Source: Gaeumannomyces sp. JS-464 (Eukaryota; Ascomycota; Sordariomycetes; Magnaporthales; Magnaporthaceae). From it: a stretch of 64,000 nt of DNA. Positions 10,245-23,600 of the stretch are shown here, in pieces. Position 1 is the stretch's first letter; each line of letters starts with the position of its first letter. The translations under genes were made by a program, and so were the position numbers. Below the pieces are notes generated by a model. That model saw only the letters and a list, made by a program, of their open reading frames with translations, did not search any database and was not told where the DNA came from. Location: contig NGZR01000003.1 of NCBI GenBank assembly GCA_002197995.1, positions 5,332,001 through 5,396,000 on the forward strand, in the 5' to 3' direction.

Positions 10245-12437
10245 ACGAAAACAAGGCTATCGTCATTTTTAGCGACGACTTTAGCGTCGACGAGGCTACG
10301 GGTTCAATTCCCAACGAGGCTACCGAAGCTTTTAATTAAAAGTCGGACCCCTTAACGCACTGGGACGGCTTCCCCTAAACCGCCGAGCTTACCGCGATCC
10401 TCGCGACCTTTTACGTTACCTACCACGACTTTATGCAGGCTATAACCGACTATTTTAACCCTTTAGGCATTAAAGTAATAACAATCCGGTTTTTTTCCGA
10501 CTCCCAGGGCCTTAAAAAGCTTACTGCTGGGTGTTTTTTCCGGCAACGCCCTAAAGGCTCCCGGGGCCTCCTCCTTCGCACCCGCACTTCCCAAATCTCC
10601 GATTGCACCTACGGCTTTATTGCCCAACGCCTCGAGGCCAACGAAGGCGCTTGGAGCATTAAATGACGAGCTTTATTTATTAAAGCCACGGCTTTTTCTT
10701 TACAAACGCCCTGGCAAAGTCTTTTGGGCTTTCCGTTACCGAACAAGCCAATGCTTTAACCCGTACGCACTGGAGGTTCCTCGACCTTTTGTTCGAAGAT
10801 TTTACTATCCGCACCCGTTCGATACTCGACCTTTGCCGCGCCCGATTTCCCGACGTGCTTTGGAGCCTCCCGGCGCTATATAAATATAGGGCGGCTTATA
10901 GGAAGGCCAAGGTTGACGGATATAAGCCCGCGGCAGCCTTCGTACAAGCTTTAAAAGATTTAAAAGTTGTGTTTAAAGCTTTTAACCTACTGGATTTCTT
11001 TTAGCGAAACCCAAAAACAACTGTTACCTTTGCTGGAGTTGCTTGGGTATATAAAAACGCCGTTTTTTTTTTTGCAAGCCAACCCGCATTGCTTCCAAAT
11101 CGACGTTACCTATAAAACGAACCGTAATAATATGCACTTTTTAACGGCCGTGATTTTAACTAACGAGCGTATAACGATACCGGCCTTTTGGGGGCTAATA
11201 AATAACGAAACTAAGGAGACTTTTTTTTAGCTTTTTAGTACCTTCCGCGATTTCCTAACAGCTTTCGGGATCCCGCCCCTTAAAGTCGCTTTTACGGATT
11301 CGGATCCCCGTTTTCGCAGCGCTTTTTAACGACGTTTTCCTTTCGCTAAAATGCAGCTGTGCGTTTATCATATAAACGCCGACGTCGTCCTTTAAATAAA
11401 AAAGAAATAAAGCAAAATTGCGGCCGCGAAAACCTTTGGAAAAACCCTCGATCCAAATTCTTAAAGCGAAGCTCCACGAAAGTTAAGGCCGGGCTTTAAC
11501 GGCCGGCTTAACGAGGTTAACGAGAAGGATTTGCGTGCTTTTAAAAACAATTACCGACGGATTTGGTTTGCCCAAAACCTAAATGCTTACTAACATAATC
11601 CCGACGATATTCCTCGTATACGGGCCGGCTTTTTTGCTTTTTAAAAGCACGTTATTTATGCTCGAAACCGCTAAACGTATAAAAAGGCTATAAATAAGCT
11701 TATAAAAAAGTTTTTTAAACAAATAAGCTTAATTAACTATTTGCAATAAACCGTTTAGCTTTTTTAAAAGCAATAGGCTTATTGTTATACCAAATACAAC
11801 TATAACCAAAGCGTAATTAACACCGCTGGGGCAAAAGGGAATTACGGATCTTTTAAAACGTACGACCTTTCCTTTCGATTAACGTTAGCGCACGTTAAAC
11901 AAGCAACTCGCAGGCAAACGGGGCACAAAATTACGGCTTTTTAAAACCGTTAACAAGCCTCCCACGCGCGCGTAAAGTGGGATTACGCCGGCCGTTTATA
12001 AGCAGGAAAGTTGCCCTATTAAGTCTTTTTATAATGCTTTAATCTCTTCGAACAAATTAACCTTCGTGCCCTATTAACGTTCCCTTTTCGCAAGCATTTA
12101 ACCAGCTTAAACATTAGCCTTTGCACTAGTTTTACGCGTGCGCAATACGGCCTGCCTTACGCTTACGAGTTTATTGCATTGCATAAAGCTTAACGTCGCG
12201 ATCCCCAAGCTTTTGGCCTTCGGATCGCTGCCGTGGATAGCTTTTGGTTGCACCCGGGCAGTCGCTTTACGCATGGCCCCTATTACGGCTTACGAAGCCA
12301 GTAAAGGCTAAAAAGGGCCGGCCTCCAAAAACCGGCCTTTTTAACGAAGCGCTGGCGGTAAAGCCTCGCACTTGTACCCGTACGGGTATCCGGACTAATG
12401 CAAAGCGGGATTACTCTTAACACGAGTTAAACGCCTT
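10245..12437 (+). pseudogene. MULE transposase, N-terminal and catalytic part, RIP-degraded
   Basis: The N-terminal third has features of the FAR1/WRKY-GCM1-like zinc domain of fungal MULE proteins (ISDCTYGFIAQRLEANEGAW near 10600-10660). The catalytic core is clear: FQIDVTYKTNRNNMHFLTAV near 11096-11155 holds the first Asp of the DDE triad, TDSDPRFRSAF near 11295-11330 the second, and QLCVYHINADV near 11350-11385 the conserved CxxH-type segment. Many in-frame TAA/TAG replace CAA/CAG/TGG codons. The C-terminal part runs to HELNA at 12437, where gypsy-3 is inserted. Confidence 0.8.
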
Positions 12438-12652
12438 TATTACGATCACGGAACGTAAGCTTCGCAGCTAAATGCCATTAATGCTATAAACTAAAAACTT
12501 TCTATAGGGAAAAAAAAGGGAAGAAAAGCGCGGCGCGCCGAAAGCGCGATGCGGTAAAAAAAGCGGCGCGGCGTTTTATCGCACGGGCTATTCCGCGGCG
12601 CGTGCTTACGTAAATGCCTGCGGCGTGCGGTAAACTGCCTTAGGCCGTTACA
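12438..12652 (-). repeat. gypsy-3 3' LTR
   Basis: Starts (element sense) TGTAACGGCC and ends ATCGTAATA. GC-rich centre with many CpG (GCGCGGCGCGCCGAAAGCGC). Confidence 0.88.
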
Positions 12653-12664
12653 CTACCCCTTTTT
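12653..12664 (-). other. gypsy-3 polypurine tract
   Basis: On the minus strand AAAAAGGGGTAG abuts the TG start of the 3' LTR, the expected plus-strand primer position. Confidence 0.6.
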
Positions 12665-12913
12665 AAGCCCGAGTATTGCGTACGCGGTGCTCGAGGCTTT
12701 ATCTATGCCGTATTAGCCTTTTTTTTGTTACTCCCGCATGTTTTAACACGTTATTATTATCCCGATCTTCCGAATACCCGTTTTTTGTTGCCGTTTTAAT
12801 TTAATTTTGCAAGTTAACCGGCGGTTTTGCGGCTTTTAGGTATTTCAAATGGAACGTTTTTAACGCGGTAGCAACGTTTTTAAAGTTTTTTACCAAATGC
12901 TATTCGTCGTCGA

Positions 12914-13118
12914 TATCGCGAACAGTAGTGGGGACTGGTTGGATTGCGATATATAGTAAAGTTCGATTTTGTACAGGAGAGAGTTAAAGGCCGAAGGCCG
13001 GGCGGGCAGGCTTGCAGGGAAAGCTTTGCAGGAGCCCCACCTCTTTTATCGTGCCGATAAGGGTGGGGGTTACCCTGCCCCGCCAGTGGGCCCCTTCCAC
13101 CTTTTGCCGGCTATAACA
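12914..13118 (-). repeat. gypsy-1 3' LTR
   Basis: Element-sense ends TGTTATAGCC...GCGATA. Paired with 29341-29545; the differences seen are transitions. Confidence 0.92.
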
Positions 13119-13253
13119 AATGCCGGCGTATAAAAAGAAACTCCCTATCCTTAAAAAGATAACTACTGTACATAAAAAGGGTGAATATAATTAATAAGGT
13201 TTTTAGTTTTTGCCTACCTTGCGCGCGGAGCGTTTCGAAGGCTTTGCCTAAGC

Positions 13254-13460
13254 CTAAGCCTTAGCCCTATTGCCTTTAAAGGTTCGGGCGTCGGCCTGGC
13301 GATTTTCGTACTTTTTAACGGCCTTAGCCGCGTTGCTAAGCTTTTCCAAAAGCTCCCAAATGTTTTTCTTAAGGTCGTAACTTTTCCAGCGCACTAAATA
13401 CTTGGTACGAATAACTTTAAACTTTAGCTTGGTATTTTCGTAATCGAAAACCTTATTCAT
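13254..13460 (-). pseudogene. gypsy-1 chromodomain (Pol C-terminus)
   Basis: KFKVIRTKYLVRWKSYDLKK followed by NIWELLEKLSNAAKAVKKYEN matches the chromodomain consensus (YLVRWKGY...W...NL..A...V..YE). In chromoviruses this domain directs integration towards marked chromatin. Open for 68 codons and truncated upstream by RIP stops. Confidence 0.82.
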
Positions 13461-13589
13461 TTCGAAAATGTCGCCCTTTCCGAAGTGGGCGTTAAGGTCG
13501 ATCTCCTTATCGTTGTCATACTCGATAGGGCCCGAAAGCGGAGGTACGCGTTGGAAAGGATCGTCGTTGCAATCGTAGCGAGTAAAGTG

Positions 13590-13874
13590 CTAAATGCTAA
13601 TAACCGGGTGTATTTTAATAAAAGTGCCAAAGAAATTAAGCTCGTAAGCTAAAAGGGAAACCTTACAAATAATGGTATAAAGGCTTTGCCGTTTAGGCTT
13701 TTCTTTATTAACGAGGTGCTTGCTTTTGGTTTTGTACGCTTTGCTTATGTTAAGCCAAACTTGGTCGCCGATGTTAAACTTTTCGTAGCGGTGTTTAAAG
13801 TCGTAAATGCGTTTTTGCTTAGCGGTAGCGACGTTTATCGCAAACAAAGCGTTTTTGCGAAAGTGCTTACGCAT
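13590..13874 (-). pseudogene. gypsy-1 post-integrase segment
   Basis: 94 codons with NIGDQVWLNISKAYKTK, the F-x-GD-x-V-W-L segment that follows the integrase core in Ty3/gypsy Pol, then KPKRQSLYTI (GPY/F-like region). Confidence 0.75.
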
Positions 13875-14598
13875 AAAGCGGAGTTTTGCAACTTTTTAAA
13901 GAATTTGTGCGGAAGCTGTAAGCTTTAAAAGTCCTAATATTTTAAACCTAAATAAGTACTCGTAAAGGCTGCAATCGAACGCCGTTATAATAGCATTGTT
14001 TAAATTCTATTGCAAAAAAGGGATAACGTTAACCCAAAAGTCGTTTGTTATGGCTAAGTAATAACGGATAGCTAGTTCGATTGTTTGGTTTTTACGTTCG
14101 GATTGCCCGTTAGCTTGCGAATGGTAGGCGGCCGTTATTTAAAAGCGAATCCTAAAAATGCGCTACAAATTATTCCAAAAGGCGAAGGTAAATTTGGGGT
14201 TCCTATCGGAAATAATTTTTTTTAAAGCAGGATTAGTCGGCTAAAAATAGCTAACGGTTAAATTATTTACCTTATATTTGCGCCGTATATTCGTTATAGC
14301 TAAAAATGATTATCGTACTTTTAAACGTTTTGCAAATAACTGTTAGCAGCGTATTATAAAAGTCGAAGTTCCGTTAGGTTTAAAGTGTGTTTTTTCGAGG
14401 GAATTAAAAAAAGTGCTATTACGAAATTTATAGTAATTATGCTTATAAGCTTAAAAAAGGCTTGGATAAGTTAAAAGGTCCCAATAAAAAGCCGATTGTT
14501 TTGTCGGTTTATGCCGCACTCGTGGCATTTGCTAATATACTATTCGATTTGGCGTTTTTTTGGTTTAAAAATGCACGTTTTTTAAAAGCGCTAAGCAT

Positions 14599-14832
14599 TT
14601 AAAGCCGGCCGAAATGGTGCTTATTATCGTGCACTTTTCGCAAATAGTTAGCGATTAAAAGTTTCGGGATTATAAAGCGCTCGTAACCGTCGTTATCCCG
14701 TAAATAAAAAAAGTAATCGGCTATTCGGAAAAAATGCCCGACTTTAAAAGCATTAGTAACGTTTTCGTTGCTTTTAATCGTGCATTTCGACTTTTGGGGA
14801 ATAGCAAGGTTAAACATAATTTTGCGGTACAT
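14599..14832 (-). pseudogene. gypsy-1 RNase H-integrase linker and zinc region
   Basis: GYERFIIPKLLIANYLRKVH then DNKHHFGRL match the stretch leading to the HHCC zinc finger of gypsy integrase (…RLCIP…HD..HHAG). Confidence 0.68.
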
Positions 14833-15834
14833 TAAATTTTCGATATAGCTTTTTGCAAACCGCTAACGAATTGTTTCGGCTATTCGGGCTTTAGCGACTA
14901 TTAAAACGTGGTTATGCATCGAATCGAGGATTAAAACGTTTGTTTTTTAGCGGTCCTCGTTGTCGATAGCCGTAAATAAACGGGATAAAGCATTTAAAAC
15001 GAGGTTTATTTTGCCGGGTATGTGCAATACCTCGAGGTTATATTCGGAAAGGTAAATTAACGCGTTTAATTAGCCGTCGGTTAATATGCTGGTGGAAAAC
15101 GTTAGCAAAATGGTCCGATTAACGATGCCCGCAATTAACTCGCGGTTCGCAAAAACGAAGATTTTTTTATTACTCGAGTGTAATATAATACGGAAAGTTT
15201 TGCAAATTTAAACGAAATATGCGATTTCGAGCTTTAAAAGGCCGTAATTAAGCTTTTTTTTTTTATAAAAGCACCGAAAGATAAACATAATTAGCTCGAT
15301 GGCATATGCCGGAATGGTTTTGGATTTGCGGTTTTAAACGTAGCCGTTTTTAAAATGGAAAGCTATAACTTTAAAACTACGCTTAAAATTGCCGTCGATT
15401 TGCAAAATGATTTGCTTTTTTAGGTTAGCGTGGTAAAGCTTGATTTTGGTGCAAAGCATCGCTTTAACCGCTTTAAAAAATTAAACCTCGGTTTTGGTGC
15501 TTTTAAAATGCGCCGAACGATAGTAAGCCGCTCGTTTGCCGTGGTTATTAGGGACGATTTGTCCTTTTTTGCGGCCTTTTACTAGTAAAGCTGTTTTTCG
15601 AAATTAAAAGGGTTCGATAAAGCGTTCGTAATAAAAGATTATATAACGGAGCCATTCGGAAGCTTTAATAAAAGTTTCGAAGTTTTGCAAGTTAATAGGC
15701 AATTCCTAATTTCGAAAGCCTTAAATGCGGTTTTCGGTGTTAGTTTTTCCGAAAAAATCGACGTAAAATCCTAAAAGCTCGACGTTAAAATAGCCTATAA
15801 AAAACTTGCCGAAGGATAAAGCAATGTTTTTATT

Positions 15835-16140
15835 TTAAAATAAGCTAAAAATGGTTTCCAAATGCCGAACGTAATTTTTAAAAGTGTTTTTAAAAACGAT
15901 AATATCGTCGATAAAAGCTTTGCAATATTTGCTGTAAAAGCGTAAAAAACCGTTTATAAATTTTTGCACGTAAGCCGGTAAATTGCGAAAGCCTATTATC
16001 GCTACGTTTATACGTTCCAATTTTCGGTGGCTAACGATTACCAGCTTGTTTTTATTTTTAAAATGGATTAAAAATTGAAAAAAAAACGAAATGGCGTTTA
16101 TAACGGTAATATAAAGCTTGCTTTGGATTAAATCGACCAC
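15835..16140 (-). pseudogene. gypsy-1 reverse transcriptase fragment
   Basis: Reads VDLIQSKLYITVINAISFFF, VSHRKLERINVAIIGFRNLP, AYVQKFING and then the active-site box AFIDDIIVF, with both aspartates retained. Resembles the fungal opus/Tf2-like gypsy subgroup (VVSHRG.E.FNVA.MGYKNSPAYVQ). The ORF is open for 101 codons between RIP stops. Confidence 0.85.
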
Positions 16141-19067
16141 GTTTTATTGTAAGGGCAAAAGGTAAACGTTAAAAATAATAGCCTTATTAAAAGGTTTTAA
16201 GTCGACGATAACCCTCGCTTTGTTTTTACCGTATACGCGTTTTTAAACGATAAAATACGGGAAAGCAAATTAAGCTGCTTTTTTATATAATTTATACGGC
16301 TTTATTCGTAAAGCTTATCGTAAGTTTCGTTAATAACGTTTTTTTTCTTTTTTAATACGGGGTATATGCAGTAGCGAAAGCTTAAGTACTTTTCGTATCC
16401 GTCGACGAAAAAGATGCGTATTTTTCGTTTTTAAGGATTTCGATTTGCTTGCTATTATTTTCCCAAATTTAAAACTTTTTACAAATCTTTTTTATTTTTT
16501 AGGTTTACTTTGGCGTTTCGCCGTTATAAATGTAAATCCCGTTAATTAGGGTAATGTAAAAAGTTTCGTTCGAAAGCTTAATATTAAAAGTTAACTTTTT
16601 TTCGGGGATTTTAAGCAGTGGCTTAAAATTATTAAGCATTGTTTTTTGCTTTTTAATAGCGCGTCGTCGTTTCGGTCGACAGCGTTCCGTTAGTGGCAAT
16701 ATCGTACGTAGCTTAATCGCTTTTTAATAATGCTTGCCAAGCTTCGTCGTTAAAGGAAAACTTTAAATTTAGCAACGTTTCGACACTGCCCGAGCCTGTT
16801 AAAAAAATAAGGTTTTGGTTTTTTCCTATTAGCAAAGCCTTTTCGGCTTTTATCGTTAGGTTTTAAACGCAAATAGCTTTGTTAAAAAGCCGTTTGGCTT
16901 GCTCGTAATCGATTTTATCCCGGATTTGGTCCAAACTTTTTTAAATTGTCGCGAGTTTAGTTTTGCGAAGCACGATAATTGTTTTACTCGTAATATTATG
17001 CATAAAGCAAATTTAAAAAGTTTTATAATTTAACGATAAAATTAATTACCGAAAGGTAAATGCCGGCTATTAAAAAAGGGCGACTTTTAAAAAAGGCTGC
17101 GTATTTAACGGGGATTGCTGCAGTTTTTCCAAAAGCCAAAATAAAGGCTTTTTTACTAACGACCTTTTTTAAAACGGGTTTGCTTTTGCGGACGACGGTA
17201 AAAAGAATGGCAAAACCGTCGTTAGGGAAATGCATTAAGTTAATGCCGAAATTAATCTAAGCACGGCGAAGTTTAAACTAGGAAATGTTTAATAAACAGC
17301 TTGTATTTAGCTTATTAACGATCCACGTTTTGGCCGTTTTAGTTGTAATACCCGGAAAGCCGTTATTTTTAACGCTTTTAGCAAAAAAAGAAAAAGTAGC
17401 GTAATTTTTAGCCTTTATAAGTCGTTCGAAATCCTAGCCTTTAATGCTAGGTCGGATTTCCTTATTTACCTTAATAATTACAACGTTAAAGAAAAAATTT
17501 TTAAATTAAGCTTTATTAACGAGGTTACGTTCCGAGCTTATATTAATGTAAATGGGTATATTTAATCCGTTAAAAGTTCCGCGGACTATGATTTTTTAAT
17601 AGGTATAACTTCCTAAATGCGATAAAGCAGCTTTTTTAGGCTCGCTTTCCTCGATTACGTCCTTTATAGTAAAATTAACGGAGTTAAATTTTTAAAAAGG
17701 TTTAGCTTCGCAATTTTTTAAATGTTTAAACAGTTTATTACGGAACTAAAAGTTTTCGCTATAGCGTTTGCAATTAATAATTAACGTATTTTCGAAAACG
17801 TTATAAATGAAGTCGGAATTATTCGTGCTAAAAAAAAAACTGCTTTTCCTCGTTAAATAAATCGTCGTTTAAATCGGATTTAATTAGGTTAATTTTGTTA
17901 TCTTTTTTTTTATTATAAAACTTTTTAAAATTCTTTTTGTTTTTATAATCGCGGTTTTTATCGCGGTTTTTATTACGATTTTTATTACGGCTTTTATGCT
18001 TGCGGTTTTTATTACAAGCCTCGTATTTAAACGGCTTATATTTGCCGTTATTTGCTTTTAAATTTGTTTTTATCGCGATATTTATCGCGTTTAAAATGCT
18101 TGTTTTTTTTGCGGGACTTTTTTTTATAATTAACGTTTAAATCGGAATCGAAATTGTTATAACCTGGTTTAATATGCGGGTAGCGTTAAGCTGCACGCTA
18201 AAAAGCATAGGCTTAATATTTTCGATTTCGAAAAGGTAATTTCCGATATACTTATTAAAAAAGGGTTAACGTAGGTAGGCTTTAACGTCGTTATTAAATG
18301 AAAACCAAATTTGGGTTATAACCGCAAACCAATTTTAACCATTTTCGGTGCAAAAACCTATAATACAAGCGTATTTAAACTTGCTAATAATATAATTTGT
18401 AAAAGCGTTAAGGTTGGTTGCAACGTTTTTAATAGTAATAATACTTTCGAAAAACTTTTTAGTAATTTTTATGCGGTTAAAAGGGAAGCGTTGCTTAATA
18501 GCGGTAATTATGCTAAAAAAACCTTAATTATAAAAATTTAATTAAACGTAAAAAGGAATTTAACGATTTTACCAAATAAAAGCCTTACTTTTTAATAACG
18601 TAAAAAATATGTTTTTAAATTAACTTTTATTAAATGCAGCATGTACGGGGTTTATTAAAAAGCTTATTAATCGTATTTCGAAAGAAAAGCTGTCCGTAAA
18701 AATAATGTTCTTTCCGTTAATAACGGTGCTAAAATTTTTAAGGTTTTTATAATCGGGTTTAAAAATACCGACGTTTTTTCGTTTAAAACGAAAACCGTTT
18801 TTAATATTGGATATTGGTTATTCGACGGGCTAAAAATTGTTAAAATTTTACTGCTAATGGGTTGCGAAATCGGAAATGCATAAGTTTTAAATTAGCTATT
18901 ACTAGGCTAATAAAAGTTGGTTAAAATAACTTATATTACCTTATTATTATTTATATCGAAAAAGCGGGCGTTAAATTGCCGGTCCAGCTTTTTATTAGTA
19001 ATTACGTCCCAAATTAAAAAACGCGGCAAACGTTAAAATTAAAGCTCGCGTTAATTTAAAACGAGGT

Positions 19068-19118
19068 TAACGTAGTTCACAAGTAAGTGGATTAAACAAG
19101 CGAGTGGATTACCGACAC
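19068..19118 (+). repeat. pogo-2 left TIR
   Basis: Matches the reverse complement of 27557-27607 with only two transition mismatches. Contains GTAAGTGG and CGAGTGG subrepeats, which also occur in the outer MITE TIR. Confidence 0.88.
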
Positions 19119-19165
19119 GCGTCCACGCGTTAATTAAACTTCATCCACGAATATTTCCACAATAA

Positions 19166-20374
19166 ACAATAGCGAATACAAGCGACGAAAGCAAAATCAT
19201 CCTAGCCTTTTAAGCTATTAATTCGAATGCAAAGTTAAACGTCCGGAGTGCCGCCAAAATCTACGCGGTTAACTACTTTACTTTCGCCCGGCGCAAAAGC
19301 GGCCAACCTGCTCGACGCGATAGCATGCCCAAATTACGGAAATTAACGAAATTCGAAAAGAAAGCGCTTGTTAAATATATACTCGAACTGGATTCGCGAG
19401 CATTCCCTCCCCGGCCTTTTGGTGTTAAAAATATGGCCAACCGACTGCTCGCCGAACGCGACGCGGGCGCCGTTGGCAAAAACTAGGTCGCGAACTTCGT
19501 TAAACGCCGCGTAAAGCTCGGTACGCGCTGGATTCGAAAATACGACTACCAAAAAGCCAAATGCGAAAATCCTAAGCTCGTTTTTACGTGGTTCGACCTT
19601 ATACGGAACATTATAACCAAATATGGCATTTTGGATAACGATATTTACAATTTCGACGAAACCGGCTTCCTTATAGGCATAATCGCCGCCGTTATAATTA
19701 TTATAACGTTGGAAGGCCGTGGTAAAACAAAGCTGGTTTAACCTGGCAATCGGGAATGGGCTAATTATTTAAAAAGTTAACTGTTGCGGTTAAGCGATTC
19801 CTCTTTTTATTATCGTTAAAAGGCAGTACCATTTGGCCAATTGGTATTCGAAAACCGACTTTTCACGCGATTAGGTTATTTTAACGAGTTTTAACGGGTG
19901 AACTACGAACAAGCTCGGCTTAAAATGGATTTAGCATTTCGATAAACACATAATATCGCGTATAAAAGGCCTTTATCGTTTGTTAATGCTAAACGGATAT
20001 AAAAGCTACCACTTGACGAATTTCGAGCTTTACTGCCAAAAACATAACATTGTTACGCTTTGTATATTTTCGCATTCGTTTTACTTTTTTTAACCGTTTA
20101 ATGTTAAATATTTCGGCCCGTTGAAAAAAGCGTACGGTTAACAAGTCGAAAACCTAATAAGGTTATATATTAACCACGTAATTAAAATCGAGTTCCTTTC
20201 GGCGTTTAAAACGGCATTTTTTGCTTTTATAACCGAAAAAAACATTTAAAAAAGCTTTTAAAAGGCTGGCTTTGCTTTTTTCGATTCGAATTCGGTTTTG
20301 GAAAAGCTGGATGTAAAGCTACGGACTTTAACTTTTTCGAAAAAGCTTTTAAGCAACGCCGAACTTTAAACCTT
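19166..20374 (+). pseudogene. pogo-2 transposase, first part
   Basis: RIP has removed the start codon. DNA-binding half includes MPKLRKLTKFEKKALVKYIL, RPFGVKNMANRLLAERDAGA; the DDE core shows YGILDNDIYNFDETGFL near 19625-19675 with the first catalytic Asp intact, and PGNREW near 19742. It is cut by gypsy-2 at 20374. Confidence 0.85.
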
Positions 20375-20595
20375 TATTACGATTGCCGTTAGGAAAAAAG
20401 GCTGGCTGCAATATACCTTAAATTTAAAGCTATTTAAAGCTAAAAAACAGGAAAGAAAAAGTAGTGCGGAACACCGGGATTAATTAGCAGGGTTTTCCGT
20501 GCGGCTAATTAGTACACGGGCTAATAGCCACTACGTAACCCCGTGCCCTAGCCTTAATAAGGTGGAAGCCCGCGAAGGCCCGCCACGCTATAACA
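20375..20595 (-). repeat. gypsy-2 3' LTR
   Basis: Element-sense ends TGTTATAGCG...ATCGTAATA. Shares its TGTTATAGC start with gypsy-1 and its CGTAATA end with gypsy-3, so the three families are related. Confidence 0.92.
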
Positions 20596-20609
20596 CTACC
20601 CCTTCCCTT
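20596..20609 (-). other. gypsy-2 polypurine tract
   Basis: Minus strand AAGGGAAGGGGTAG abuts the TG of the 3' LTR. Confidence 0.65.
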
Positions 20610-23600
20610 AACAAAAGCGTCGGCAATACATTAGTTCCCGCATTATGGTTTTTTGCTTCGGCGCTGCCGGAAGGCGTACTTTAAGGCTTCCTGGCCTTCC
20701 GCCGGTCGGTTATCGTTTTTATAGGCCGGGTTTTCCGTCCTGGCTTTATATACTGCTTCCTATTGTTTTAGCCGCGCCGGGGGGCTTGGTTGTTAAAAGT
20801 AAGCCTCGTAATACTTCTTTAAAACCTTAAGCGTTTTTTTAAAGTTCTCGGCCGGGTATTAGGCCGGGTCGGGGTCCCATCCTTTCCATTCGATTTGGTA
20901 TTATAGTTTACCGTAATAAACCCGTAACGATTTTACATAGTCCACCACCTATTCCTTTTTTCCCTTTTCGTCCACGTATTCGGCTACCGGTTTTAATGGC
21001 TTTTGCCCTTTTATCGGGTTATTGCTATACTTGCGTAAGCGGTTTGCATGGTATACCGTCGATTCTTTCCAGCTTTTTGGCATTTCGAGCTTATAAAAAT
21101 GCCCTTTTTTAGCTTTAATTAGAAAGTGTTTTTTATTATAAGGAAGTTTAACTTGTCGATAAGGCGATCCGTAAGGCTAGTTTTGCGGAGGATAAACATT
21201 CGGTCGCTAACACCGAAATTCGGCTTTTTTCGGTGCTTATTAGCTTATTGCGTTATGCGGTTTTAGCTTTTTTGCAAAGTGTTTTTAGCCGTTTCGGCGT
21301 ACTTTTACAATCGATCCACAAGCGTTTAAGCTTTTGCGCGGGTAATCCGTTCCGCGGCCGCCATACCACCGAACTCCTTCGTGCGACGCTTTTAATCGAA
21401 ATGGCATAGTGGGAAAAAGCCAATTATTACCTCGTATAGGGATATGCCACTTAACGCTTTATAAAAGAGCGAGGTTTACATCCAGTTTAAAACCGGGATC
21501 GCCTCGTCCCAATCGTTTTAAAAGTGATTAACGAATATCCGTAATCGCTAATTTAAGTAAGCGTTTATAATTTCCGTTTAGCCGGCCGATTATAAATGTT
21601 TTAAATTGGAAAGTTTTTAGTTTATACCTAAAACGGCCGCTAGTTTATCGGTAAAGGCCGATACGAATTGGGGGCCTCGGTTTAATCCCACGGTAGCTGG
21701 AGGTTCCCAAATCCGCTATAATCCCTCGTAAAACATTATGGCTGCGTTTTTAGCCGTGGCCGTTTTTTTGCATAAAACGGTTTAAAACCTTTTGGAAAAC
21801 GCATTTATAATTATAAAAGCATTGTCGTGGCTTTTGCGGGAAAAAGGCATCGCTTTAAAATTAATAATTAAATGCTACCTTTACTGGTAAAGGATTAGGA
21901 TCGAGTGTAATAGCCTTAATGTTTTATTTTTTAATCGTTTTAATAATCGGTAAAAGCAATTGTTAATATAACGATCGACGTTCGCGGTTATACCCGGCTA
22001 CTAATACTAGGCAATAACTAACCGTTTTGTTTTATTCCGGCCGGGGTGTTTCGTAATTAAGCTGTTATAAACCTCCCGTATTACTTTAGTAATTAAAGTC
22101 GGATTTTTTTCCTTTGGCACTACCAGTTTGCCGTAACGAAAAAGGTATCCTTCGGTAATGGTCGTCCATTTAAACTTCCCGTTAGCAGCCTTTTACCTAT
22201 CCGGGGAAAGCGAAATGGCTGTTAAGTTTGCTTTTAACACCTTATCCGCGAGCATTATCCTTTTAACCGTACTGCTTGCAATGTTTAGCTTATCCATTGG
22301 GAGGGCCTTTTTTAAATCCAGCACGAAAATCTCGTTTACTTCGGCTTCGCGATAGCGGAAAACTTTTATAATGCGTTCGGCGTCCCGCTTTTCCTTTTGC
22401 GTCGCTAGCTTTTCCGTTTTTCTTGTTAAAGCGTTTGCGGCGGCGTTTTTAAATTCCGGCCGGTACGTAATCTCGAAATGGTACTGGGTTATAAAATCCG
22501 CCTAATTTGCCTGCTTTATATTAAGTAGTTTTTTGGTTAAAAAATACTCGAGCGTTTTATAATTAGTAACGACGAGGAAGGGCTTTAGCAGTTCCATTAA
22601 TTCGGAACGCCATGCTTTTAAAGCCCGAACCACGGCCAAAAGTTCTTTATTATATGCTTTGTAATTGTATTCCGCCGGCGCTATATTTCCGAAAAAAAGG
22701 TAATTAGGTGCTAATCCCCGTTTTTAAATAGCTAGCTTAGCACGCCGGTTACCATTCCGTTAAACGCGTTTATTTTAACCCGAGTTTTCAAATCCTGCCT
22801 AAAATAGCGCAATATAAGGGCTAATAGCAATCGTCGTTTTAGGTCGTTAAACGCTTCCTATTAAAAGTCCTTCCATAAAAACGGGACGTCCTTTTTAATT
22901 AAGCCCGTTAACGGTTTGGCTAACTTGCTATACTTCGGTACGAACTTTTTATAAAAGTTGCAAAAATTAAGGAAAAATTAAATTCTTTTAACGGTAATCG
23001 GTTTTTCCAATCGCGAATAGCGGTAACCTTATTAAAATCGACCTTAATACTTTTAATTTCGATAATAAACCCGAGGAATTTCGTGCGGGTTATATGGAAT
23101 TCGCATTTTTTAATATCCGTTTAAAAGCTAGCCTTTTAAAGCTTTTCGAGCATTTTTTTTACGTGGGTTCGATGCTCGTTAAAATTATCGAACCAAATTA
23201 AAATGTTATTAATATAGGCCGAATAAAAATCGTTCAGGTATTTTATTAATATTAAATTAATAAATTTTTAAAAAATGGCAAATCCATTTGTAAAACCGAA
23301 CGGGAAAACCTTATACCGGAACGTCCCGTATTTCGTCCGGAAAATTGTTAAGTTTTCCATGCCTTTCGCTATGCGAATACGGTAAAAAGCTTAACGGATA
23401 TCGATTTTGGTAAAAATCCGTGCTTACCCGATCTTAGCTAGCGTTTTTTCGATTAAAAGTAATAGATAAACGTTTTTTTTGGTTAATGCGTTAAGCTTTC
23501 GGTAGTTTACGCATAATCGAAATCCCCCGTTAGCTTTTTTCGCGAACAAGATAAGCGTTGCTTATAAAGCGGTGTTTAGTTTTAAAAACCCTTTATAAAG

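Noticed and set aside
10300..10320. GGGTTCAATTCCC resembling a tRNA B-box
   Set aside because: Lies within the MULE transposase frame with no A-box upstream.
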